From an uncultured Butyricicoccus sp. (GTDB lineage: Bacteria > Bacillota > Clostridia > Oscillospirales > Butyricicoccaceae), in NCBI GenBank assembly GCA_900544475.1, contig UQVU01000020.1, forward strand, positions 1 to 18,963: a stretch of 18,963 nt of DNA. Direction: 5' to 3'. The notes beneath the pieces were generated by a model, which made no database searches, was not told the DNA's origin, and worked only from the letters and a program-made list of their open reading frames with translations. Positions within the stretch are counted from its first letter, which is position 1. Each line of letters opens with the position of its first letter. Of this stretch, positions 1 to 6,689 are shown piece after piece. The position numbers and the translations under genes were made by a program.

Positions 1-71
1 GAAGTTAACGGGCTCGAACCGCTGACCCTCTGCTTGTAAGGCAGATGCTCTCCCAGCTGAGCTAACCTTCC
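1..71 (-). tRNA. tRNA-Val(TAC), 3' end cut by window edge
   Basis: The reverse strand folds as a cloverleaf: D stem GCTC/GAGC, anticodon loop CTTACAA with anticodon TAC (valine), and T loop TTCGAGC. The acceptor 5' strand is GGAAGGT. The last two bases of the body and any CCA lie outside the window. The visible 3' acceptor strand, AACTTC, leaves a G6:A67 mismatch. It is the last visible gene of a Met-Glu-Val tRNA unit, three bases after tRNA-Glu. Confidence 0.93.
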
Positions 72-74
72 ATT

Positions 75-149
75 TGGTGACCCGTGGGGGAATCGAACCC
101 CCGTTACCGCCGTGAAAGGGCGGTGTCTTGACCGCTTGACCAACGGGCC
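75..149 (-). tRNA. tRNA-Glu(TTC)
   Basis: The reverse strand gives a complete 75-base tRNA with encoded CCA. The acceptor stem GGCCCGT/ACGGGTC contains one G-U pair. The anticodon loop CTTTCAC has anticodon TTC (glutamate), and the T arm GGGGG TTCGATT CCCCC is perfect. It is the middle gene of the three-tRNA unit. Confidence 0.96.
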
Positions 150-162
150 AGGCGAAAAAAAG

Positions 163-239
163 TGGTAGCGGTAATTGGACTTGAACCAATGACCTTCCGG
201 GTATGAACCGGACGCTCTAGCCAACTAAGCTATACCGCC
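163..239 (-). tRNA. tRNA-Met(CAT), elongator type
   Basis: The reverse strand gives a 77-base tRNA with encoded CCA and acceptor stem GGCGGTA/TACCGCT. The anticodon loop TTCATAC has anticodon CAT. The anticodon stem TCCGG/CCGGA lacks the three stacked G-C pairs of initiator tRNA, and the whole resembles Firmicutes elongator tRNA-Met. A lysidine-modified tRNA-Ile2 also has a CAT anticodon, but that reading fits less well. It is the first gene of the tRNA unit, about 40 bases downstream of the promoter -10. Confidence 0.93.
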
Positions 240-281
240 ATTTCCTTTTCCCAGTGTCGCCCGCTCGCTGACGACTTGTAT

Positions 282-310
282 ATAATACAACACTTTTTCG
301 AAACTGTCAA
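282..310 (-). promoter_or_regulatory. Sigma-A promoter of the tRNA-Met-Glu-Val unit
   Basis: On the minus strand a perfect -35 TTGACA (305-310) is followed by 17 bases and TATTAT (282-287). Its distance and direction fit transcription of the tRNA unit. The -35 box shares bases 307-309 with the stop codon of the upstream transglutaminase-like gene, so the two units abut with no spacer. Confidence 0.88.
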
Positions 311-1155
311 CACTTTTTCTGAAAAAATTTCAGAATTTTTTTGAAAGGATTTTCCGCCCCGTTTTCCCCGCTTTTCCCGCCCTCTTCGAGCGGTGTGTTT
401 TCGAGGCTGTCGAGCGCCTGCTCGCAGAACGCGCGGTCCCACTGATGGGTTTCGGAAAGCTGCTCCGCGCCCACGAGAAAGAACTGCTCGGACACGTACT
501 GCCCCCGGTCGGGAACCGGGTCGTCAAAGGTACAGTCGATGAACCAAGTCTTTCCGTCGAGCCGCACGGCGTTCCAGCCGTGGTTCATCTGCTCGGAGGC
601 GACATAGACCGCCGGGATGTCTGCCGCATCGCACAGCATGGCATAGGCGCGGCCGTAGCCGGCGCACACGGCCCTGTGGTCGAGCAGCGCCCCGTCCGCA
701 GAGAAAGCCGGCGCCGAGCCGTCCGGGTGCTCCTGCTCCTCGGTATCGACGTCGTACTCGCACATCCGCACGAGCGCGTCATGCAGCGCACGCAGCTTCT
801 GCTCGGCCGTCATATCGGGCGTGACGCATTCCGCCGCAAGTGCGCCTGCGTATGCCTTTGCCTGCGCCTGCCGCTCGGGACGCGACACCTCGACGCGAAG
901 CTCGGTCGTCTTGTTCGCCCGGACGGTCGCGTGCAGGGCGAAGGCATAAGGCCAGCGTGCCTCCAGTGCACGGTAGACCGTGTCCGGGTCTACCTCCTCC
1001 GAGCGGAAGCACAGCGGCTCCTCCCCCGCCGCTTCCAGCAGCTCCGCCGCCTCGAACGGCGTGCTCACGCGCTCCGCCGCGAGGTAGGGATACCAGATCG
1101 TCCCTGCGCCCACGGCCAGCACGCACAGCATCAGCGCCCACATGAACCTGCGCAT
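307..1155 (-). CDS. Transglutaminase-like domain protein with N-terminal membrane anchor
   Basis: A 282-residue protein. The start is the ATG at 1155, seven bases after a strong AGGAGGAG site; a longer in-frame ORF lacks such support. Residues 4-24 form one hydrophobic segment, either a signal anchor or an uncleaved signal peptide, so the protein probably faces outside. The middle carries a transglutaminase-like cysteine-protease fold with a likely triad of Cys164 (in RAVCAGYG), His192 (in MNHGWNAV) and Asp207 (in WFIDCTFDDP). Such proteins are found in Clostridia as presumed cell-surface proteases or cross-linkers; the substrate cannot be told. The tail from about 255 is charged and ends in a lysine-rich stretch. 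A terminator sits directly before its ribosome binding site and no promoter fits between them, so expression may depend on read-through. Confidence 0.82.
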   Translation of the reverse strand: MRRFMWALMLCVLAVGAGTIWYPYLAAERVSTPFEAAELLEAAGEEPLCFRSEEVDPDTVYRALEARWPYAFALHATVRANKTTELRVEVSRPERQAQAKAYAGALAAECVTPDMTAEQKLRALHDALVRMCEYDVDTEEQEHPDGSAPAFSADGALLDHRAVCAGYGRAYAMLCDAADIPAVYVASEQMNHGWNAVRLDGKTWFIDCTFDDPVPDRGQYVSEQFFLVGAEQLSETHQWDRAFCEQALDSLENTPLEEGGKSGENGAENPFKKILKFFQKKC

Positions 1156-1175
1156 CGGCTTTCTCCTCCTTTCCG

Positions 1176-1216
1176 AAAAAAACAAAACGGCGGACGACTG
1201 CGAGAGCCATCCGCCG
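1176..1216 (-). terminator. Intrinsic terminator after the membrane-protein gene
   Basis: On the minus strand CGGCGGATG (1208-1216) pairs with CGTCCGCCG (1188-1196), with one T-G pair, and is followed by TTTTG and seven more T. It lies 17 bases past the stop of the membrane-protein gene and runs straight into the ribosome binding site of the transglutaminase-like gene. Confidence 0.82.
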
Positions 1217-1232
1217 CATACTGCGAATCAAA

Positions 1233-2015
1233 TCACATGAGTTTTACGGTGTAATAAACCGCGGTCACGAACAGGTACGCCGCTGCGATACCCATTACCA
1301 CCGGCATATGCGCCGGCGCGAACAGAACGGCTGCGGTCAGCACGGTCATGATAATCGGAGTCACCGTCATCATGAGGAAAGCATTGCTGCTGAAGTGTGC
1401 TTCCGCCTTCTTGCCGGTGTTCTTCGACTTGCCCTGCTTTGCGCGGACCGAATTGACCACGAAAATCTGCGCGATGGTCAGAACGACAGCCGCGATGAGC
1501 GCCGCGTAGGCCACCCAGACAAAGTTCGAAGAAACGAGCGCACGGTGCGCGAGCCACATCAGGCCGAGCGCCGCACCGCTGTCCACGGTGATAACGAAGA
1601 ACTCGGTCGAGTAGGAATGGTAGACCAGATAGAATACCGCCAGAACCGGCAGGATCACGTAAAGCGCCTTGATCGGAGCCGTGCCGACGTAGCTGATCGC
1701 GCTCATGCACAGCGTCATGACAACGCTTGCAATCAGCAGGTTGCGCCCGCAGACGATGCGTCGCGCGCTGTTTCTGCGGCCCGAGCGCTCCATGCCGAGC
1801 ATGACAAGACCGCCGATAACGCCGATGATGCCGATGGCGAGCAGGATCTTGGTCACGATAAGACCTATCATGAAGGTATTTCCGTAGTTCAGCAGGCGCT
1901 GAAGGATCATCAGCACCAGTACGCCCAGCAGGCATACGCTGAACACCGTCAGCACCTTGTTTGTTGTATATTCTTCCTCAGTAATTGGCTTTTTGCCCAC
2001 ATTGCTTTTTGCCAA
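1233..2015 (-). CDS. Polytopic membrane protein of unknown function
   Basis: A 260-residue protein starting at a TTG codon (2013-2015), placed nine bases after a GAGGGAG site; no ATG fits. It has about seven hydrophobic segments (roughly residues 21-39, 48-74, 90-110, 116-135, 140-157, 164-188 and 211-257 as a pair). A basic cytoplasmic-looking loop with RSGRRNSARR lies at 78-86 and another with KQGKSKNTGKK at 193-203. No catalytic or transport motif is recognisable. It starts 19 bases after the rsmE stop and is probably co-transcribed with it; a strong terminator follows. No function is proposed. Confidence 0.8.
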   Translation of the reverse strand: MAKSNVGKKPITEEEYTTNKVLTVFSVCLLGVLVLMILQRLLNYGNTFMIGLIVTKILLAIGIIGVIGGLVMLGMERSGRRNSARRIVCGRNLLIASVVMTLCMSAISYVGTAPIKALYVILPVLAVFYLVYHSYSTEFFVITVDSGAALGLMWLAHRALVSSNFVWVAYAALIAAVVLTIAQIFVVNSVRAKQGKSKNTGKKAEAHFSSNAFLMMTVTPIIMTVLTAAVLFAPAHMPVVMGIAAAYLFVTAVYYTVKLM

Positions 2016-2034
2016 TGAAATACACTCCCTCTTT

Positions 2035-2760
2035 TTACATATTTCCGCCTGCGTACAGCACCGCTGCCAGCGCTGCGACAGGCGCGGTCTCGCACCGCAG
2101 AATGCGCGTGCCGAGCGATACGCTCACAAGACCTGCATCTCTGGCTTTCTGCACCTCTTCGGGTGCGAAGCCGCCCTCCGGGCCGATAACGAGCGAAACC
2201 GTGTCCGAAACGCCCCTGTTTTCGAGCGTGTCGCGCAGTCCTCTCGTTTCGTGTTCATAGAAAAACAGCGCCGTTCCGCTTTCCGCCGCGAGCCGGAACG
2301 CCTCGTCTGCGTTCATCACAGCTGTGACCTCCGGCAGATAGCCGCGTCCGCACTGCTTTGCGGCCTCGACTGCGATCTTGCGCCAGCGCTCGACCTTTTT
2401 ATCGGTCTTGTCCGGGCGGGACACGCAGTTTTTCGACAGGAACGGTACGATTTTCCGCACGCCAAGCTCGACCGACTTCTGCATGACGAACTCCATCTTG
2501 TCGCTCTTGGGGAGCGCCATGAACAGCGTCATATCCTGCCGGGGTTCAGTTTCCGACGGGTGCGATGCCTGCACGCGGCAGACGACCTCGTCCTTTTCCA
2601 CCTGTTCGACCGTGCAGTCGAAATCCGTGCCCGCGCCGTCGCACAGCGTCAGCGCCTCGCCCGGCCGCAGCCGGAGCACACGACCCGCGTGATGCGCGTT
2701 TTCGCCGTGAAGCGCAACGGTATCGCCCTGCGGGGTTTCGTCAATGAAAAATCTTGGCAT
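2035..2760 (-). CDS. rsmE: 16S rRNA (uracil-1498 N3)-methyltransferase RsmE
   Basis: A 241-residue SPOUT-class methyltransferase, normal length for RsmE. The family methylates U1498 of 16S rRNA using S-adenosylmethionine. The N-terminal PUA-like part (about 1-70) contains HHAGRVLRLRPG. The C-terminal knotted domain has the family signatures VIGPEGGFAPEE (residues 191-202) and LGTRILRCETA (216-226), which bind the cofactor. The start ATG at 2760 follows AGGAAAGG. In Firmicutes rsmE commonly follows prmA, as here. A separate promoter lies in the 75-base gap from prmA, so it can be transcribed alone as well as by read-through. Confidence 0.95.
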   Translation of the reverse strand: MPRFFIDETPQGDTVALHGENAHHAGRVLRLRPGEALTLCDGAGTDFDCTVEQVEKDEVVCRVQASHPSETEPRQDMTLFMALPKSDKMEFVMQKSVELGVRKIVPFLSKNCVSRPDKTDKKVERWRKIAVEAAKQCGRGYLPEVTAVMNADEAFRLAAESGTALFFYEHETRGLRDTLENRGVSDTVSLVIGPEGGFAPEEVQKARDAGLVSVSLGTRILRCETAPVAALAAVLYAGGNM

Positions 2761-2778
2761 GGGAACTTGACCTTTCCT

Positions 2779-2807
2779 ATTCTAACAAATTATCGGCCTT
2801 TTGGCAA
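2779..2807 (-). promoter_or_regulatory. Promoter of rsmE
   Basis: On the minus strand TTGCCA (2802-2807) is followed by 17 bases and TAGAAT (2779-2784). It lies between the prmA stop and the rsmE start, giving a leader of about ten bases before the rsmE start. Confidence 0.65.
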
Positions 2808-2835
2808 GGGAACAATCAACAAATCATTCCAAAAA

Positions 2836-3798
2836 TCATTTTTTCGCCGTAAATGCGCTCCAGTCGTCACTTTTCGCGTGATGAAGGACGGTAAAACCCG
2901 CCTTTTCGAGCGCTGCGCGCACCTCGTCCGCGCGTTCGTTGAGGATGCCCGAGCAGATGAGCGTGCCTCCCTCGGCGGTCTTTTCGAAGAACATGGGCGC
3001 CATGCCGATGATGACGTCCGCCACGATGTTCGCAACGATGACGTTGTAGCCGCTTCCGATGTCCTCGGCGAGCTTTTCGTCGCGCAGCGCATCGCCGCAC
3101 AGGCCGCGGCCGATGGTTACGTGGTTTTTCTCGGCGTTCTCCTGCGCGGTACGCAGGCAGTTTTCGTCGATGTCAACGACCGTCTTGACCTCAGCGCCGA
3201 GCATCGCCGCCGCGATGGCGAGAATGCCCGAGCCGGTGCCCATGTCGAGCACGGTGTCGCCCGGCTTTACGTTGTCCTCCAGTGCACACATACACAGCTG
3301 CGTGGTGTCGTGGCTACCCGTGCCGAACGAGGACGCCGGGTCGATTTCCAGAATGCGGCGGCCCTGCGCATCGTCCACGGTTTCCCACGAGGGCTTGATC
3401 ATGAACGAATGGCCGACCGGGAACGGCTTGAAATACTGCTTCCAGCCCCATTCCCAGTCCTCCTGACGGGTGAGCGCGGTTTCGGTGACGAGCCGTCCCC
3501 ATGCGTGCTCTTCGTCGCGTGCCTTGAGGTTTTCGAGCGAAGTGCGCAGCGCGGCGTACTGCTTCGCGCCCGCCTCATCGTCCGAAAGGTAAATCTTCAG
3601 ACAAGTCTCCTGCGCACGCTTTTCGCGCACAAGCTCCTCGTCAACATAATCCCAGTAGATCTCGGTGTCCTTGAGGAATTCCTCGAAATCGGCCGCGTCC
3701 TCCAGAACGTAGCCCTCGATGCCGTTATCCTCCAGAACCGCCTCGACCGGGCCGATGCCCGCGGTGGTGGTGTAGATGGTGACCTCTCTCCAGTCCAT
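2836..3798 (-). CDS. prmA: Ribosomal protein L11 methyltransferase PrmA
   Basis: A 320-residue class I methyltransferase that trimethylates ribosomal protein L11 using S-adenosylmethionine. The start is the ATG at 3798, twelve bases after AAGGAGG. The open frame continues 51 codons upstream, but that stretch is encoded by a repeat element. The N-terminal L11-recognition part covers about 1-120. The catalytic domain has FGTGSHDTT at 158-166, motif I VLDMGTGSGILAIAA at 183-197 and the motif IV equivalent VANIVADV at 255-262. The length is typical of Firmicutes PrmA. It is followed by rsmE, the usual arrangement. A foldback repeat lies between the upstream gene and the ribosome binding site and may supply or alter the leader. 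Confidence 0.96.
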   Translation of the reverse strand: MDWREVTIYTTTAGIGPVEAVLEDNGIEGYVLEDAADFEEFLKDTEIYWDYVDEELVREKRAQETCLKIYLSDDEAGAKQYAALRTSLENLKARDEEHAWGRLVTETALTRQEDWEWGWKQYFKPFPVGHSFMIKPSWETVDDAQGRRILEIDPASSFGTGSHDTTQLCMCALEDNVKPGDTVLDMGTGSGILAIAAAMLGAEVKTVVDIDENCLRTAQENAEKNHVTIGRGLCGDALRDEKLAEDIGSGYNVIVANIVADVIIGMAPMFFEKTAEGGTLICSGILNERADEVRAALEKAGFTVLHHAKSDDWSAFTAKK

Positions 3799-3835
3799 CC
3801 TTATCTCGCTCCTCCTTTTATTTATGCCGTGTGAG

Positions 3836-3994
3836 GGCAACACCGCACAATTAAAGCTGCGGCGCTCTGCGGAAATTTTGTCCGCTGATTGCGTTGCGAT
3901 TTCTTGCAATACGTCAGTATTGCTGCAAAACCGCGCCTTATCAGCGCGCAAAATTTACTCGCAAATCGCTCTTGTCCAATTATGCGGTATTGCC
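3836..3994. repeat. 159-bp foldback (MITE-like) element upstream of prmA
   Basis: The ends are imperfect inverted repeats: GGCAACACCGCACAATTAA at the left and, reading inward from the right end on the other strand, GGCAATACCGCATAATTGG. The centre is a perfect hairpin, GCAATAC GTCA GTATTGC (3906-3923). The two halves can pair, with mismatches, along almost their whole length. It carries no gene. Base composition is more AT-rich than the coding DNA around it. No clear target-site duplication was found, so mobility is inferred from structure only. Confidence 0.75.
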
Positions 3995-4040
3995 TTAGAC
4001 GTATCGTGTCCGGATTTTGTTCCCTGCAAACGGATTTTTC

Positions 4041-5087
4041 TTACAGGCGCACCAGACCGTATTTTCTCTCCCAGTAATGCACGACCTCGTCGGGCTGCTC
4101 CCACGTGCCGTCATAGAGCGCAAGGCCGGGGAACACGCGCAGTCCCTGCTCAAGCAGGTCGGCGTTCTCCGCGCACAGGCAGACCGGGCGCGAAATCATG
4201 CAGCGGCACTCTTCGAGCGCCACCAGGTCGTCCTCGGTTTCGAGCAGCAGCTTGAACGCACCCGAGGCGTCCTCCGCCTCGATGAGCTCCTCGCCCAGAC
4301 GCGGGCCGCACTCGATTTCGTCCGAAATGTCGATGGTCGGGTCGATGAAGTGGGCGTTGTTGCCGTCCGGCGCCAGAATAAAATCATCGTGGTCGCGCGG
4401 AATGCTGAGGCAGACCGCCTTCTCATCTACCGCGTGCAGCAGCGTCTCCGCGTGCTCGTTTTCCGCCGGGACCGCGATTTCCGCGTTGTAAAGCGGCCGT
4501 CTTTCGTCGAACCACGCCGCCGGAGCGCACACGCCGAGCGGCAGACGCGCGTAGGGCGCGGTCTTTTCGAGCGCTTCGGAAAGCTCCTCCATGCTGCGGG
4601 CGCGAAGAATGACGGTCGTCACGCCGATGCGCTGGAGAACGCCGATGGCGGCGCGGACGTCCGTGCCGTCCGACAGATGCCCCTCGTCGTCCGCCAGCGT
4701 AAGCTCCGCGATGACTGTGCGCCCGCTGATGTCGCCGAGCGCCAGCACCGCCGCGCGGAGCGACGCGAAGGTTTCGGCGTTCCGCAGATAGTAGAACGCC
4801 GCGTCCTCATGCAGCCTGTCGCGAAAGGCCTCCTTGCACTGACGGATGTAGAACAGCGTGACCGGCCGCTCCACGTTTTCGTCCTCCTCATCGGGAACCG
4901 GCGGACAGTCGAGCGCAATGCCGACCGGAAGCGGATCGAGCTGCTTCTCCCATTCGTCGCAGGCCGCCCCGTCCGGCGCGATCGCCCCGGCGAAACGGTC
5001 CGGATGCGCGCGCCACAAGGGAACGTCGTCCGAAGAAGTGAGCATAAGCTGCGGCTTTCGGCCGCTCTGACTTAAAGGTGCGTCCAC
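4041..5087 (-). CDS. Homocysteine S-methyltransferase-like protein, divergent
   Basis: A 348-residue soluble protein starting at GTG (5085-5087), ten bases after GGGAGG. Residues 124-190 (starting TVIAELTLADDEG, with SDGTDVRAAIGVLQRIGV and LPLGVCAPA) resemble the barrel of the homocysteine/betaine-homocysteine methyltransferase family and the N-terminal part of MetH. Residues 296-328 resemble strand-helix repeats of the same or a pterin-binding barrel. The family's zinc-binding GGCC motif and first zinc cysteine are not visible and the N-terminal part is short, so it is probably not an ordinary methionine-forming enzyme. It lies 61 bases downstream of the S41 protease gene. The family call rests on recalled motif resemblance and is tentative. 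Confidence 0.5.
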   Translation of the reverse strand: MDAPLSQSGRKPQLMLTSSDDVPLWRAHPDRFAGAIAPDGAACDEWEKQLDPLPVGIALDCPPVPDEEDENVERPVTLFYIRQCKEAFRDRLHEDAAFYYLRNAETFASLRAAVLALGDISGRTVIAELTLADDEGHLSDGTDVRAAIGVLQRIGVTTVILRARSMEELSEALEKTAPYARLPLGVCAPAAWFDERRPLYNAEIAVPAENEHAETLLHAVDEKAVCLSIPRDHDDFILAPDGNNAHFIDPTIDISDEIECGPRLGEELIEAEDASGAFKLLLETEDDLVALEECRCMISRPVCLCAENADLLEQGLRVFPGLALYDGTWEQPDEVVHYWERKYGLVRL

Positions 5088-5119
5088 GATAGATTATCCT
5101 CCCATTGCAGACATTGTTG

Positions 5120-5132
5120 TGTTAGTCTAACA
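5120..5132. promoter_or_regulatory. Perfect palindrome TGTTAG-T-CTAACA, possible operator
   Basis: A 6-base inverted repeat around one central base, in the 61-base gap between the S41 protease gene and the methyltransferase-like gene. The inner GTTAG-CTAAC arms match the core of DtxR/IdeR-type operators except for the central base. A DtxR-type regulator is encoded elsewhere in the window. This could also be chance in a short AT-rich gap. Confidence 0.3.
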
Positions 5133-5148
5133 TGATATTGTGTAAATT

Positions 5149-6639
5149 TTATGAATTAGATTTCCAGCTGCCGTCCGCGAGAACGGTATACTGCTGCGGC
5201 TTGGCTGCGGCCAGACGGCAGATTTCGAGCGCCGACTGAAGCTGCATATCGAGCGTGTAGGTCTGGCCCGACAGTGCGCTGATGGCGTCGTCGAGCGCCG
5301 ACAGCATCTCGGGGGACGCATAAACCGCGCCCGGCAGCTCGTAGCTGTCGATGAAAGCGGTCACGGCGTCGAGAACCTCGCCGTCAAACGTGCTCGTCGC
5401 CTCGCCGATGAGTCCGAGAAGCTGCAAGCGTTCGGTCATGGCGTAAACATCGTCCGACGTTTCGCCGAAGTGCAGCGTTTTCGTGGTGTCGAGCGGATGC
5501 AGCGTGCTCGCGTTGACGCTGACCTCGCTGTTGCCGACCTGAATATCCGGCGTCAGACCGACGCCCTCCCAGCAGCCCTGGCGCGGCAGCTCCATTTCAA
5601 GCGTCGTAATAACGAGCTTGTCGCCGTTAATGAGCGGAATGTGCATCTGACCCTGGCCCTTGCCGTAGGTCTTTTCGCCGATTACCGTCACGTTTTTCGC
5701 CGTATCCTGCAAGATGCCGGTCAGAAGCTCGGCCGCCGAGGCCGTGCCGCCGTTGACGAGCACCACGATTTTGTTGAGCGGCAGACCGCCGCCGGTCGAA
5801 ACCGTCTGGTCGAGGCCGCCCATATCGTCGCGGTAGCGGACGCCCGCGAGCGCCACGCCCTTTTCGGGCGTCATGGCGTTCGCGATTTTGAACGCAACGT
5901 CGATCAGGCCGCCGCCGTTTCCGCGCAGGTCGAGCACGACCGCACGGGTGTTTTTCCGCGGCAGGCTGTTCCAGATTTCGGAAAACGCCTGCCAGTCGTT
6001 CTGCGAGGCGAACGAGCTGATTTTAATGTATTCCACGCCCTGCGTAAGCGTGCTGTTCGAAACATAGACCTGATTGACCTGACGGCGCTCGATTTTCACC
6101 GTGATGTCGCGGCCCTGACGGCGCACGGTCAGCTCGACCGTCGTGCCCTCCTTGCCGCGCAGCTTTTCCGCAACGAGCGCGCTCTCCGCGCCGCTTACGT
6201 CCTCGCCGTCGATTTTCACGATAAGGTCGCCGATCTGAAGGCCGGCCTCCTCGGCCGCCGAGTAGCGGATGACCTCCGCGATCTGCACGCCGCCCGCCGT
6301 CTGCTGAAGACCGACGCCGATGCCGACAAAGCCTTCGAGCGTGGAAAAGCCCTGCGAATACTCCTCGCTCGACAGGTACATCGAGTGGGTGTCGAGCAGA
6401 CCGAGGATGTCGTTCAGCACGTCGTACATCTCCTCCGGGTGCTTTTCCAGATACTTATTGATGTAGTTCTGGAGCACATAGGGGTCGTGCTCGGTCTTGA
6501 TGCTGAACGCATCGATGAGACTCCACACGCCGTCAAACCACGTTTCGCTCTCGCCGTCTGCGGTGATGGCTCCCGCCGGGGCGGTCAGCATGGCCGCCGA
6601 AAGCGCGAGCGCGGTCAGTCTTTTCGCTAATTTGTTCAT
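5149..6639 (-). CDS. S41-family C-terminal processing peptidase (CtpA-like), secreted
   Basis: A 496-residue exported serine protease. The start is the ATG at 6639, ten bases after GAGGAG; an upstream in-frame extension is unsupported. A signal peptide covers about 1-24 (lysines, then LTALALSAAMLTAPAGA). A family N-terminal region leads into a PDZ domain at about 101-190 (GFVGIGVGLQQ, then SAAEEAGLQIGDLIVKIDG). The tail-protease core at 200-370 holds the Ser-Lys dyad: Ser301 in GGTASAAEL and Lys327 in TYGKGQGQ. Residues about 393-435 look like a peptidoglycan-binding-type helical repeat, followed by an extra C-terminal stretch. These proteases trim exported or cell-wall proteins outside the membrane. 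The gene begins 50 bases after the argS-part stop and is probably co-transcribed with it. Confidence 0.92.
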   Translation of the reverse strand: MNKLAKRLTALALSAAMLTAPAGAITADGESETWFDGVWSLIDAFSIKTEHDPYVLQNYINKYLEKHPEEMYDVLNDILGLLDTHSMYLSSEEYSQGFSTLEGFVGIGVGLQQTAGGVQIAEVIRYSAAEEAGLQIGDLIVKIDGEDVSGAESALVAEKLRGKEGTTVELTVRRQGRDITVKIERRQVNQVYVSNSTLTQGVEYIKISSFASQNDWQAFSEIWNSLPRKNTRAVVLDLRGNGGGLIDVAFKIANAMTPEKGVALAGVRYRDDMGGLDQTVSTGGGLPLNKIVVLVNGGTASAAELLTGILQDTAKNVTVIGEKTYGKGQGQMHIPLINGDKLVITTLEMELPRQGCWEGVGLTPDIQVGNSEVSVNASTLHPLDTTKTLHFGETSDDVYAMTERLQLLGLIGEATSTFDGEVLDAVTAFIDSYELPGAVYASPEMLSALDDAISALSGQTYTLDMQLQSALEICRLAAAKPQQYTVLADGSWKSNS

Positions 6640-6689
6640 GGGATTTTTTCTCCTCACGCTGTACGCGTGACCGGAAAGGTTCAGATAAA

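Noticed and set aside
1957..3834. Long plus-strand open frame (625 codons) over rsmE and prmA
   Set aside because: It is antisense to two clearly recognised genes, has no ribosome binding site or family motif, and is rich in Arg, Ala and His as expected for a mirror frame in GC-rich DNA.
3799..3951. N-terminal extension of PrmA by 51 codons
   Set aside because: The extension is encoded by the foldback repeat, has no family similarity and starts without a ribosome binding site; the ATG at 3798 follows AAGGAGG.
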